8,486 nt of DNA from Candidatus Melainabacteria bacterium (GTDB lineage: Bacteria > Cyanobacteriota > Vampirovibrionia > LMEP-6097). This document shows, piece by piece, positions 1-6,244 of this stretch. The notes under the pieces were generated by a model, which saw only the letters and a list, made by a program, of their open reading frames with translations, did not search any database and was not told the DNA's origin. The stretch lies in assembly GCA_028817775.1 (NCBI GenBank), contig JAPPOW010000027.1, positions 1 through 8,486 on the forward strand, in the 5' to 3' direction. Each line of letters begins with the position of its first letter. Position 1 is the first letter of the stretch. A program made the position numbers and the translations under genes.

Positions 1-348
1 CTCGCTCCTGTTACTAGCAATAATTTTGTAAAGCAATTCTGAGATCATGCCAAAACCTGGGATATAAGTATAGAGCCAGAGCCATAGTCCCCAGCCTTGT
101 TTGAGACTGAGCGCCTTGAAGATAGCATGAGCAGCGGAGTAAACTTGGTAATCATCATTTTCAAAAAATATAAGTTGAATCGCATCACTCGATGCTTTGT
201 GACTAATACCATAATCACCATCAGCTAGCTCCAACCTGCCAAGGTAAGCAACTTGCTCTCCCGAAATTTGACGCAGCTTATCAACACTGTCTTGGCAAAA
301 GCCACAGTCTTGGTCGTAGATCAGAGAGTGTTTTGTAATTTCTGGCAT
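1..348 (-). CDS. DCC-family (DUF393) thiol-disulfide oxidoreductase-like protein, C-terminus cut by window edge
   Basis: The minus strand reads open from ATG at 348 to the window edge, giving 116 residues with no stop. Residues 9-18 read LIYDQDCGFC, which is the DCC (DUF393) signature D-x-D-C-x-x-C with the thioredoxin-like cysteine pair at Cys15 and Cys18. The visible tail (YIPGF near 95-99, YKIIASNR near 107-114) matches the end of the family's domain, so only a few codons are probably missing. Family members are small, presumed redox-active proteins with poorly defined substrates; the function here is inferred from the motif alone. A purine run (AAGAAG, plus strand 351-356) directly before the ATG may serve as a weak ribosome binding site. 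A palindromic repeat begins nine bases upstream of the start, so the promoter must lie within or beyond that repeat. The gene is divergent from the DUF309-cysDN run. Confidence 0.85.
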   Translation of the reverse strand, partial: MPEITKHSLIYDQDCGFCQDSVDKLRQISGEQVAYLGRLELADGDYGISHKASSDAIQLIFFENDDYQVYSAAHAIFKALSLKQGWGLWLWLYTYIPGFGMISELLYKIIASNRSE

Positions 349-356
349 TTTCTTCT

Positions 357-446
357 TTGTCATCCTGAGGGAAGGCGAAGCCTGACCGTCAGGATCCCAA
401 TATGGAACCGAGGAGATCCTGACGCCCTTAGGGCTCAGGATGACAA
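357..446. repeat. Cloverleaf-like palindromic repeat, copy A
   Basis: A 90-base palindromic element fills most of the gap between two divergent genes. The outer arms TTGTCATCCTGAG (357-369) and CTCAGGATGACAA (434-446) are perfect 13-base inverted repeats. Inside them, CGTCAGGATC (387-396) and GATCCTGACG (415-424) form a second perfect stem around an 18-base loop. Each shoulder between the two stems carries a mini-hairpin: AGGC-GAA-GCCT at 373-383 and GCCC-TTA-GGGC at 424-434. The result is a four-way-junction fold. A second copy lies at 7533-7626 in opposite orientation. It has no coding capacity of its own; open frames across it look accidental. It resembles MITE/REP-like elements that spread without their own transposase. 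Whether it acts in DNA or RNA cannot be told from sequence. Confidence 0.85.
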
Positions 447-464
447 TGCTTCTATTATGACACG

Positions 465-473
465 TGATACTAT
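465..473 (+). promoter_or_regulatory. Candidate extended -10 element for a leaderless DUF309-cysD transcript
   Basis: TGA-TACTAT (TGn plus TAnnnT) ends exactly six bases before the ATG at 480. A start site about seven bases after the -10 box would fall on the start codon. No Shine-Dalgarno sequence precedes the ATG and no convincing -35 box is visible. The same arrangement occurs before the genes starting at 3078 and 7509. Confidence 0.45.
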
Positions 474-479
474 TTGCAT

Positions 480-803
480 ATGGAGCGCTTTGTGGAGCTG
501 TTTAATCAAGGCAAATACTTTGATGCTCACGAGCATTTGGAAGAGATTTGGCTTGAATTAGAGGGGCAGGACAAAGCTTGGACTCAGGGCTTAATCCAAA
601 TTGCAGCGCTGATGCACTTGATTTCACTAGATCGCTGGGCTGGGGCTAAGAAGGTCTATGACCGGGCTGCTAAGAATTTGGCAGGGGCACCAGCACAGTT
701 CAATGGTATAAAGCTTGAGCTTTTGTGGTCTCAGATTACTAATATTGTGCAAAATCAGCTTCAAAAGGCTGATGCAGATGTTAAAATTGCCTTTGACCAA
801 TGA
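480..803 (+). CDS. DUF309 family protein
   Basis: This is a small protein of 107 residues. It has the DUF309 signature: a GKYFDAHEHLEEIW block at residues 11-24, followed by a W-T-Q-G-L-I-Q-I-A-A stretch at 34-43. Both are typical of this all-helical family, whose biochemical role is not established. ATG at 480 is the only ATG between the in-frame stop at 465-467 and the conserved block. A TTG at 474 is possible but has nothing in its favour. There is no Shine-Dalgarno; instead an extended -10 motif sits six bases before the ATG, suggesting a leaderless message. The gene ends in ATGA shared with cysD, so the two are probably translationally coupled. That link hints at, but does not prove, a role connected with sulfate activation. 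Confidence 0.85.
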   Translation: MERFVELFNQGKYFDAHEHLEEIWLELEGQDKAWTQGLIQIAALMHLISLDRWAGAKKVYDRAAKNLAGAPAQFNGIKLELLWSQITNIVQNQLQKADADVKIAFDQ

Positions 804-1726
804 GTACTGTGAAAGAAGAACTTAAACTAAATCACCTCAGACAGCTGGAAGCAGAGTCTATACACATAATGCGCGAAGTGGCTGCTGAGTTTAAAAATCC
901 TGTCATGCTTTATTCTGTCGGCAAGGACTCAAGTGTGATGTTGCACTTAGCGCGTAAGGCATTTCATCCGGCACCATTACCTTTTCCATTGATGCATATC
1001 GATACTGGTTATAAATTTCCAGAAATGTATGAATTCCGTGATCAGATGGTCAAGGATCTTGGAGCTAAATTATTAATTTCGAGAGATGAAGATGCTATTG
1101 CTAATGATATGAATCCATTTAAGTATGGCACTGACAAGTGTTGTGCCTTACTTAAGACCGGAGCTTTACTCTCTGGAATCGAGAAGCATGGTTTTGATGC
1201 AGCTTTTGGTGGTGCTCGCCGTGAGGAAGAAAAGTCACGCGCCAAAGAAAGAGTCTACTCAATCCGTGATGAGTTTGGTCAGTGGGATCCTAAGAACCAA
1301 AGACCAGAGCTTTGGAATTTATACAATTCAGAAATTAATGAAGGTGAATCGATTCGTGTATTCCCGCTTTCCAACTGGACAGAAGTAGATATCTGGGAGT
1401 ATATCAAGTACGAAGATATTCCTATTGTGCCAATTTACTACGCACAAGAACGTGAGGTTGTTAACCGCAGCGGTGTGATTATTCCAATTGATAGGTCTAG
1501 CCCTCATACTTCCCCTCGTGAAGGCGAAGAGACCTTTATGCTCAAGTGTCGTTTTCGTTCATTGGGTTGCATGCCATGTACTGGAGCGGTTCCATCAGAG
1601 GTTACTGATATTGATGGCATTATTGAAGAAGCTAAACTTGCTCGTAAATCAGAGCGCGAGAATAGAGTCATTGACCTTGGTTCAGACTCATCTATGGAAG
1701 ACAAAAAGAAGGAAGGGTATTTTTAG
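800..1726 (+). CDS. cysD: Sulfate adenylyltransferase subunit 2 (CysD)
   Basis: CysD is the catalytic subunit of the heterodimeric ATP sulfurylase, which converts ATP and sulfate to adenosine 5'-phosphosulfate and pyrophosphate in the cytosol, driven by GTP hydrolysis on CysN. The 308 residues match the usual family length of about 300. The PP-loop SVGKDSS lies at 39-45, the family stretch GGARREEEKSRAKER at 137-151, a conserved FRSLGCMPCTGAV segment at 252-264, and the protein ends in the characteristic KEGYF. The ATG at 800 overlaps the DUF309 stop by four bases (ATGA), which fixes the start and suggests re-initiation by ribosomes finishing DUF309. cysN follows after 57 bases that contain a short repeat. 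No cysH, cysC, cysI or cysJ is visible, so whether the APS feeds assimilation or sulfation cannot be decided here. Confidence 0.97.
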   Translation: MSTVKEELKLNHLRQLEAESIHIMREVAAEFKNPVMLYSVGKDSSVMLHLARKAFHPAPLPFPLMHIDTGYKFPEMYEFRDQMVKDLGAKLLISRDEDAIANDMNPFKYGTDKCCALLKTGALLSGIEKHGFDAAFGGARREEEKSRAKERVYSIRDEFGQWDPKNQRPELWNLYNSEINEGESIRVFPLSNWTEVDIWEYIKYEDIPIVPIYYAQEREVVNRSGVIIPIDRSSPHTSPREGEETFMLKCRFRSLGCMPCTGAVPSEVTDIDGIIEEAKLARKSERENRVIDLGSDSSMEDKKKEGYF

Positions 1727-1733
1727 AGGCTAT

Positions 1734-1767
1734 CGTCATTGCGAGGAGCTTTGCGACGAAGCAATCT
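1734..1767. repeat. Short GTCATTGC-type repeat between cysD and cysN
   Basis: This 34-base sequence begins CGTCATTGCGAGGAG and ends GACGAAGCAATCT, with ATTGC (1738-1742) and GCAAT (1761-1765) in inverted orientation. A related 35-base copy lies in reverse orientation at 6236-6270. Sequences of this type are, from memory, widespread dispersed repeats in several unrelated bacterial groups. Here it lies wholly between the cysD stop and the cysN start. An open frame from TTG 1739 runs through it into cysN, but the encoded residues look like repeat rather than CysN. Confidence 0.8.
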
Positions 1768-1772
1768 AATGC

Positions 1773-1776
1773 AAGG
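1773..1776 (+). promoter_or_regulatory. Ribosome binding site that decides the cysN start
   Basis: AAGG lies seven bases before ATG 1784. It supports that ATG over the in-frame ATG at 1769 and TTG at 1739, whose upstream context is the repeat. Confidence 0.5.
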
Positions 1777-1783
1777 TTTTAGT

Positions 1784-3046
1784 ATGGAAGAATTTGATAT
1801 TTTAAAATTTACAACTGTAGGAAGTGTTGATGATGGTAAGTCTACTCTTATTGGTCGTTTGCTCTACGATTCCAAGGGTATTTTTGAAGATCAATTAGCT
1901 GCTGTTGCCAAGACTAGTAACAAGAAAGGTTTTGAAAGTGATGAAGGAATCGATTTTGCACTTCTTACTGATGGACTAGCAGCTGAGCGCGAGCAAGGAA
2001 TCACCATTGATGTTGCCTACAGATATTTCAACACGCCTAAGCGTAAATTTATCATCGCTGATACTCCAGGTCACGAGCAGTACACCCGCAATATGGTTAC
2101 TGGGGCCTCAACAGCACACCTGACTATCATTTTGATTGATGCTCGCAAAGGTATTCTGGATCAAAGTCGTCGTCATGCTTTGATTTCTACTTTATTAGGC
2201 ATCCCTAATTTTGTTATCGCAGTTAACAAGATGGACTTAGTAGATTATTCTGAAGAAGTTTTCAATAATATAGTTGCTGATTTTAAGGAGCTAATGTCCA
2301 AGCTTGAGCTTGGTGCTGCGAATTTTAGTTTCGTTCCTATATCTGCTCTCAAGGGTGACAATGTCGTGAACAAGGGTGCTAATACCCCTTGGTACAATGG
2401 TCCAACTATTCTTGAGATACTTGAAGGTGTCGACGTACAGTCTAGTCTTACTGAAAAGAAATTTAGAATGCCAGTTCAATATGTAATCAGGACTGATAAT
2501 GCTGAAACTCAGGACTATAGAGGCTTTGCCGGGCAGATCTCAAGTGGTACTGTCAAAGTTGGTGATGAACTGATTAGTTTACCTTCTGGTATGAAATCAA
2601 AAGTCAAAGCTATTACTAGTTATGGTGGTGACCAGGAGCAAGCAATTGCTAAGCAGTCAGTGAGTCTAGTGCTTGAAGATGAGATTGATACCAGTCGCGG
2701 TGATATGCTCTCTAAGCTTGATGAAGCTGCTGAACTAGTTAAAGAATTTGACGCTAATATCTGCTGGATGTCAGAAGATAAATTTGAACCACGCAAGAAA
2801 TATTTACTCAAGCATACTAGTAACAAGATCAAAGCTATGGGTACTGATATTAACTATAGACTTGATATCAATAACTACGAGAAGCAAGATGCCACTGAGC
2901 TTGGTTTAAATGATATTGCTAACGTGAAGTTCAAACTGCTTAAGCCAATTGCTGCTGATAGTTATCAAGAAAACCGTAATACAGGTGGCTTTATTCTTAT
3001 TGATGAATTGACTAATAATACTGTGGCTGCTGGAATGATTAGTTAA
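1784..3046 (+). CDS. cysN: Sulfate adenylyltransferase subunit 1, GTPase (CysN)
   Basis: CysN is the EF-Tu-like GTPase subunit of ATP sulfurylase; with CysD it couples GTP hydrolysis to APS formation. From ATG 1784 it has 420 residues. The P-loop GSVDDGKST is at 13-21, a G2-type GITID segment near 72-76, DTPGH (G3) at 93-97, NKMD (G4) at 148-151 and a SALK (G5-like) at 187-190. Beta-barrel domains II and III follow from about 228 to the end. The length is that of a stand-alone CysN: there is no C-terminal CysC (APS kinase) domain as found in CysNC fusions. The start is chosen from the AAGG at 1773-1776 and because family members begin shortly before the P-loop. Upstream in-frame codons from 1739 are derived from the repeat. 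Confidence 0.96.
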   Translation: MEEFDILKFTTVGSVDDGKSTLIGRLLYDSKGIFEDQLAAVAKTSNKKGFESDEGIDFALLTDGLAAEREQGITIDVAYRYFNTPKRKFIIADTPGHEQYTRNMVTGASTAHLTIILIDARKGILDQSRRHALISTLLGIPNFVIAVNKMDLVDYSEEVFNNIVADFKELMSKLELGAANFSFVPISALKGDNVVNKGANTPWYNGPTILEILEGVDVQSSLTEKKFRMPVQYVIRTDNAETQDYRGFAGQISSGTVKVGDELISLPSGMKSKVKAITSYGGDQEQAIAKQSVSLVLEDEIDTSRGDMLSKLDEAAELVKEFDANICWMSEDKFEPRKKYLLKHTSNKIKAMGTDINYRLDINNYEKQDATELGLNDIANVKFKLLKPIAADSYQENRNTGGFILIDELTNNTVAAGMIS

Positions 3047-3062
3047 AATAGCGGAGAAAATA

Positions 3063-3071
3063 TGCTAACAT
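3063..3071 (+). promoter_or_regulatory. Candidate extended -10 element before the ketoacyl synthase gene
   Basis: TGC-TAACAT (TGn plus TAnnnT) is followed by exactly six bases and then the GTG at 3078. TTAAAA at 3043-3048, overlapping the cysN stop, stands 17 bases upstream as a weak -35 candidate. This would allow a leaderless internal transcript for the synthase and trpC. The same motif and spacing precede 480 and 7509. Confidence 0.4.
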
Positions 3072-3077
3072 GAGCGC

Positions 3078-4343
3078 GTGCAAGATAACCGAGTTCTGAT
3101 AACCGGCATTGGTCCTGTAACTCCAAGTTCAATTGGAGTTACAGAGTTTTCTCGAGCTGCCTTTCAGGGAGAGCAAGGAAATCTGCAAAAGTCTACTGAT
3201 GCTCGTGGCAAAAGCAATAGAGTTTTTAGAGTTGATAGGCAAGCTTTGAGCGATGAAGCAGCTAGACTCAAATTGCTACATGGCAGAACTTGTGGCGTGA
3301 GACCAAATAGTTTGAATTCTCTCAAGGCTTCGTTTGTTGCTGCTCATCATGCTCTGGAAGATTCAGCTGTCATTAGTCCTACTAGGTCTAGAATTGGAGA
3401 TGATGAGGCTCACAAGACCTCTATATTTTTTGCAGCGCCACCTGAATTTTTGAATATAGGTAGATTCTTTGAACGACTTGCTGAGCCTGGTGTGCAGAGA
3501 CATTTGGCAGAAGATGTTGGTTCATATGTCAGTACTGAGCTGTCAAGGATATTTGGTGCCAAAGGTATTGTGAGATCAATCAATGCATGCTGCTCATCTA
3601 CTTTAACTTGTTTGGATGAAGCTTTTCGTTATTTGAAAGATGGAACTTCTGATCTTGCTCTTTGTGGTTCTGTTGATATGGACTTTGCTAGTGTGACAGA
3701 AGGTTTTGATGATTTTGGGATTTTGCTTCAAGCTGATCAAGAATATAGTCCTCTAGACCAGGGGAATTCCGGCTTGAGGCTCGGAGAAGGTGCTGGAGCT
3801 CTTGTTTTGGAGAGGCTTGAACATGTTAAGCAAAGAGGTGCCTTGGATAAGGTCTATGCTGAACTTCTTGCTAGTGCAAGTTTTGCTGATGCTGCAGACC
3901 GGACTTTACCTAATGGGGAAGGTTTAGAAAGAAGTATTCTAAGTGTTTTGGAACAAGCTAATATCAGTCCAGCTGATATCGATTTTGTACAGGTTCATGG
4001 CTCTGGTAACAAGAAGTCTGATGAGCTTGAAATTAGAGTACTAAGAAAAATTTTTGGAGACCATTTAAAGGATATGAAGATTACTGCTAATAAATCTCGA
4101 TATGGGCATTCTATGATCAATGCAGGCTTTAATAATATTGCAGAGTTATCAATTTCACTAAAGGAAGATCAGCCCACGCCTACTACTGGCATTGAGACCC
4201 CAAGAGATCCAGATTTTCCACTCTATAAACTTGGAGATTCCTATAATGAGAAGTCTAAATATGGCATAGCATTATCAATGGGCTTTGGTGGGATCAATAA
4301 TTGTGTTCTTCTAAAGAAGTGGGACAAGGCAACTGAAGTATAA
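3078..4343 (+). CDS. Beta-ketoacyl-[acyl-carrier-protein] synthase family protein, divergent active-site surroundings
   Basis: This 421-residue protein has the thiolase-fold condensing-enzyme layout of FabF/KAS II-type proteins, which perform decarboxylative Claisen condensation of malonyl-ACP with an acyl group. It opens with VLITGIGPVTP (6-16). The nucleophile region is NACCSST with Cys172 as likely active-site cysteine; the two histidines are His307 (VHGSGN) and His344 (KSRYGH, with Lys339); the closing glycine-rich loop GFGGINN is at 402-408. The full Cys-His-His set suggests an active enzyme rather than a chain-length-factor homologue. Differences from the usual pattern are NACC for TAC before the nucleophile and HGSGNKKSD where most members have HGTGTxxGD. 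GTG 3078 is the only plausible start, because the frame is closed by TAA at 3066-3068. No acyl carrier protein, reductase or transacylase gene is adjacent, so the substrate is unknown. Confidence 0.88.
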   Translation: MQDNRVLITGIGPVTPSSIGVTEFSRAAFQGEQGNLQKSTDARGKSNRVFRVDRQALSDEAARLKLLHGRTCGVRPNSLNSLKASFVAAHHALEDSAVISPTRSRIGDDEAHKTSIFFAAPPEFLNIGRFFERLAEPGVQRHLAEDVGSYVSTELSRIFGAKGIVRSINACCSSTLTCLDEAFRYLKDGTSDLALCGSVDMDFASVTEGFDDFGILLQADQEYSPLDQGNSGLRLGEGAGALVLERLEHVKQRGALDKVYAELLASASFADAADRTLPNGEGLERSILSVLEQANISPADIDFVQVHGSGNKKSDELEIRVLRKIFGDHLKDMKITANKSRYGHSMINAGFNNIAELSISLKEDQPTPTTGIETPRDPDFPLYKLGDSYNEKSKYGIALSMGFGGINNCVLLKKWDKATEV

Positions 4344-4344
4344 T
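4339..4344 (+). promoter_or_regulatory. Candidate -10 box before trpC
   Basis: A perfect TATAAT overlaps the TAA stop of the ketoacyl synthase gene and lies eight bases before the trpC ATG. No -35 box stands at the expected distance. With AT-rich local sequence it may be chance, but it could give trpC a near-leaderless transcript of its own. Confidence 0.3.
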
Positions 4345-4352
4345 AAGTATTC

Positions 4353-5147
4353 ATGACTATCCTTGACGAAATAGTTGCTCATAAACGTGAAGAAATCAAG
4401 TCGCTTGATGAATTTGAAGAGCTTGAAGATAGAATCTTTGATTTGAGTTCAAATGAATCGATGCCATTGACTAAGGGTTTCCTTAAGGCTTTGCGTGATG
4501 CTGAAGGACCAAGCTTGATTGCTGAAGTTAAGAAGGCTAGCCCTAGCAAGGGTGTGATCCGTGAGGATTTTGATCCAGTTGAGATCGCTAAACAATACGA
4601 AGCTGGCGGGGCGCATTGTATCTCTGTGCTTACTGACTCTAAATATTTTCAAGGCAGTTTTGAAAATTTAGTTACCGTATCTTCAGAGGTGCAGATTCCA
4701 TGTCTCTGTAAAGAATTTATCATTCACCCAAAACAAGTTGCTCAAGCACGATTGATGGGAGCTGATGCTGTTCTGCTGATCGCTGCAATTCTTGCTGACG
4801 AGGAGATTGAAGACCTTCGTTATATCGCTAATGAGTACGGTATGGATGTATTGCTTGAAGTGCATAGCGAAGATGAGATGGAGCGGGCTCTAAGGCTTGA
4901 GTCTGATTTGATTGGAATTAATAACCGTAACCTTGAGACTTTTGAAGTGAGTTTGGATACTAGTTCTAAATTGATTAGTAGGTTTAAATATGATCTTGGT
5001 GGGGTGACCTTGGTTTCTGAATCAGGCATCAATAGTAAGGCTGATATTCTTATTCTTTATAACATGGGTGTCAAGGGCTTTCTGGTTGGTGAGTCATTAA
5101 TGAGACAAGATGATCTAAAGAGCGCAGTTGAAAATTTAGTCCTTTGA
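4353..5147 (+). CDS. trpC: Indole-3-glycerol-phosphate synthase (TrpC)
   Basis: TrpC catalyses ring closure of 1-(2-carboxyphenylamino)-1-deoxyribulose 5-phosphate to indole-3-glycerol phosphate, with loss of CO2 and water, in tryptophan synthesis. The 264 residues form a single TIM barrel of normal family length, with no fused PRAI (TrpF) domain. Recognisable active-site segments are AEVKKASPSKG at 57-67 (Glu58, Lys60), CKEFI at 119-123 (Lys120), LLEVH at 167-171 (Glu169), GINNRNL at 188-194 and the phosphate-binding VSESGI at 221-226. ATG 4353 gives the family's usual N-terminus (ILDEIVAHKREEI). It follows the ketoacyl synthase by nine bases, so the two are probably co-transcribed. No other trp gene and no leader peptide or attenuator is visible, so trpC is dispersed from the rest of its pathway. 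Confidence 0.96.
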   Translation: MTILDEIVAHKREEIKSLDEFEELEDRIFDLSSNESMPLTKGFLKALRDAEGPSLIAEVKKASPSKGVIREDFDPVEIAKQYEAGGAHCISVLTDSKYFQGSFENLVTVSSEVQIPCLCKEFIIHPKQVAQARLMGADAVLLIAAILADEEIEDLRYIANEYGMDVLLEVHSEDEMERALRLESDLIGINNRNLETFEVSLDTSSKLISRFKYDLGGVTLVSESGINSKADILILYNMGVKGFLVGESLMRQDDLKSAVENLVL

Positions 5148-5154
5148 AAATGTC

Positions 5155-5280
5155 CTGAGAATGGCTCCTTTTGCCCAACTGCTGTGTTGCTTTCTGCGCT
5201 CCTCATTACATTTACGCCAAGTAAACTTCATTGTGGTGCTCGAAAGCGCCTTGCATTTGAACAAAATGAGCTATTCTCAG
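5155..5280. repeat. 126-base imperfect palindrome (MITE-like) at the convergent gene ends
   Basis: The ends CTGAGAATGGCTCCTTTTG (5155-5173) and CAAAATGAGCTATTCTCAG (5262-5280) are 19-base inverted repeats with two mismatches. The inner arms continue to match imperfectly toward a centre at TTTAC-gccaa-GTAAA. The element starts eight bases after the trpC stop. Its right half encodes the last 16 or so residues and the stop codon of the cobT-like gene. A long hairpin here could serve both converging genes as a bidirectional terminator, although no U-tract typical of an intrinsic terminator is present. Only one copy lies in this window, so its mobility is inferred from form only. Confidence 0.65.
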
Positions 5281-6244
5281 AACATTTTTGAAGCAGAGCC
5301 CCCATACCAACCCCTTCTTTTACATGTCCTTCGTTATAGCGGGCAATAATAGTCTCTAAATCTAAGCCAGACAATGCTTTGGTCATTGCCTGGAGCTCTG
5401 ACGATGAGCTAATCCAATCTATTGCTGGGCTTGATATTTGTGCTTGCGGGCAAACTTGTTGAGTTAGCTGATTGAATTTTGCTGAGCTGTCATTAATGAC
5501 CCAAGGGCTAGGGTTGATTTTGCTTGGCTTTTGAAGAGCTGCAGCAATTGCTAGCATCTGGCTGCCACCAGCAAGTGTGACTTTATCCCCTGCAGCTTCT
5601 AATAAACCTAAGGTCAAAGCTTGCATAGGATCTCCAGCCCTAGCAATTGCTCTAGTGGGCTCAAAACTGGTCTCGAAATTAATTAAACACTGTTTAATTA
5701 ATTTCTTTTTCAAATTATGGTTTCCATTGGGTAGGCTGCTGCTCATCATATCTAGGCAATCAAAGCCTAGAGCACTAAGTAAGCCTAGTGCAGTAGTGGT
5801 GCCGCCGACTACACACTCAGCAATAATCAATTCATCAAATTTATCAAAGTCTTGTGCTAGTTCCCTGCCGGTTTCAATTAATTCCGTAACTTCAGCCTCG
5901 CTCATAGCTTGACCTGTGGCGATGTCTGCAGCAGGCTCTGTACGAACTTGGATATATGGACATTGGGGTTTGATATGAGCACCAGCATCAATAATTACTA
6001 CTGGTATCTCTAATAAATTCAGGCAAGCTTTACTGATGAGAGCAGGACTGACTATGCCTTCTGGTGAGACAGGCAGTGAGTCTAAAGTTTTGGTTCTGCC
6101 GTGGTAAATAAACTCAGCATCAAGTGCTGCTGTGTATTGGAGCATCTCATGGGAAGCGCCAGCTGCCGAGATACCAGGGTGCTTGATGGTTTCGGTACCT
6201 GAAATGATTAATATAAATAAAGAATTACTACTCTGGATTGCCAC
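5228..6244 (-). CDS. cobT: CobT-like nicotinate-mononucleotide-dependent phosphoribosyltransferase (UPF0284 type)
   Basis: CobT enzymes transfer phosphoribose from nicotinate mononucleotide to the lower-ligand base of cobamides; the UPF0284 branch is known from cyanobacteria and archaea. From GTG 6244 the protein has 338 residues. Numbered from the upstream TTG (6265), landmarks are GTETIKHPGISAAGA (23-37), GGTTTALGLL (154-163), AGDPMQA (210-216), LAGGSQMLA (231-239) and VKEGVGMGA (315-323); the Glu of KEGVG probably corresponds to the catalytic base of classical CobT. The start is uncertain. GTG 6244 has AAGGAG 11 bases upstream; TTG 6265 has none. Both lie inside a dispersed repeat, so the N-terminus is shorter than in relatives, which carry roughly 25 residues before this block. 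The last 16 residues (after LLQKCS) are encoded by another repeat. The gene follows guaB3 directly and is probably co-transcribed with it. Confidence 0.85.
   Translation of the reverse strand: MAIQSSNSLFILIISGTETIKHPGISAAGASHEMLQYTAALDAEFIYHGRTKTLDSLPVSPEGIVSPALISKACLNLLEIPVVIIDAGAHIKPQCPYIQVRTEPAADIATGQAMSEAEVTELIETGRELAQDFDKFDELIIAECVVGGTTTALGLLSALGFDCLDMMSSSLPNGNHNLKKKLIKQCLINFETSFEPTRAIARAGDPMQALTLGLLEAAGDKVTLAGGSQMLAIAAALQKPSKINPSPWVINDSSAKFNQLTQQVCPQAQISSPAIDWISSSSELQAMTKALSGLDLETIIARYNEGHVKEGVGMGALLQKCSENSSFCSNARRFRAPQ
5675..5705. repeat. Perfect 31-base AT-rich palindrome inside the cobT-like gene
   Basis: GAAATTAATTAAACA (5675-5689) and TGTTTAATTAATTTC (5691-5705) are perfect 15-base inverted repeats separated by one base. 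They encode in frame part of a KLIKQCLINF helix between the GGTTTA and AGDPMQ motifs. On the plus strand, TTTTT follows immediately. It may be chance in AT-rich sequence, a protein-binding site or an RNA hairpin; the sequence does not decide. Confidence 0.7.

Noticed and set aside
357..446. tRNA or tRNA-like gene suggested by the cloverleaf fold
   Set aside because: The outer stem is far longer than an acceptor stem, there is no T-arm or anticodon-like loop and no CCA, and the second copy differs in loop lengths.
253..561. Open frame on the plus strand running through the left gap into the DUF309 gene
   Set aside because: It overlaps the DCC gene antisense, translates the palindromic repeat and overlaps the well-supported DUF309 frame. 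It has no recognisable domain.
3961..3979. Seven-base inverted repeat ATATCAG/CTGATAT in the ketoacyl synthase gene
   Set aside because: It is short, lies within conserved coding sequence and is within what chance would give in a window of this size.
4320..4352. trp leader peptide or attenuator before trpC
   Set aside because: Only nine bases separate trpC from the preceding gene. There is no tryptophan-rich short frame and no alternative hairpins.
5161..5349. Small plus-strand frame of 62 codons at the convergent junction
   Set aside because: It is mostly translation of the 126-base palindrome and then antisense to cobT. It has no ribosome binding site and no family resemblance.
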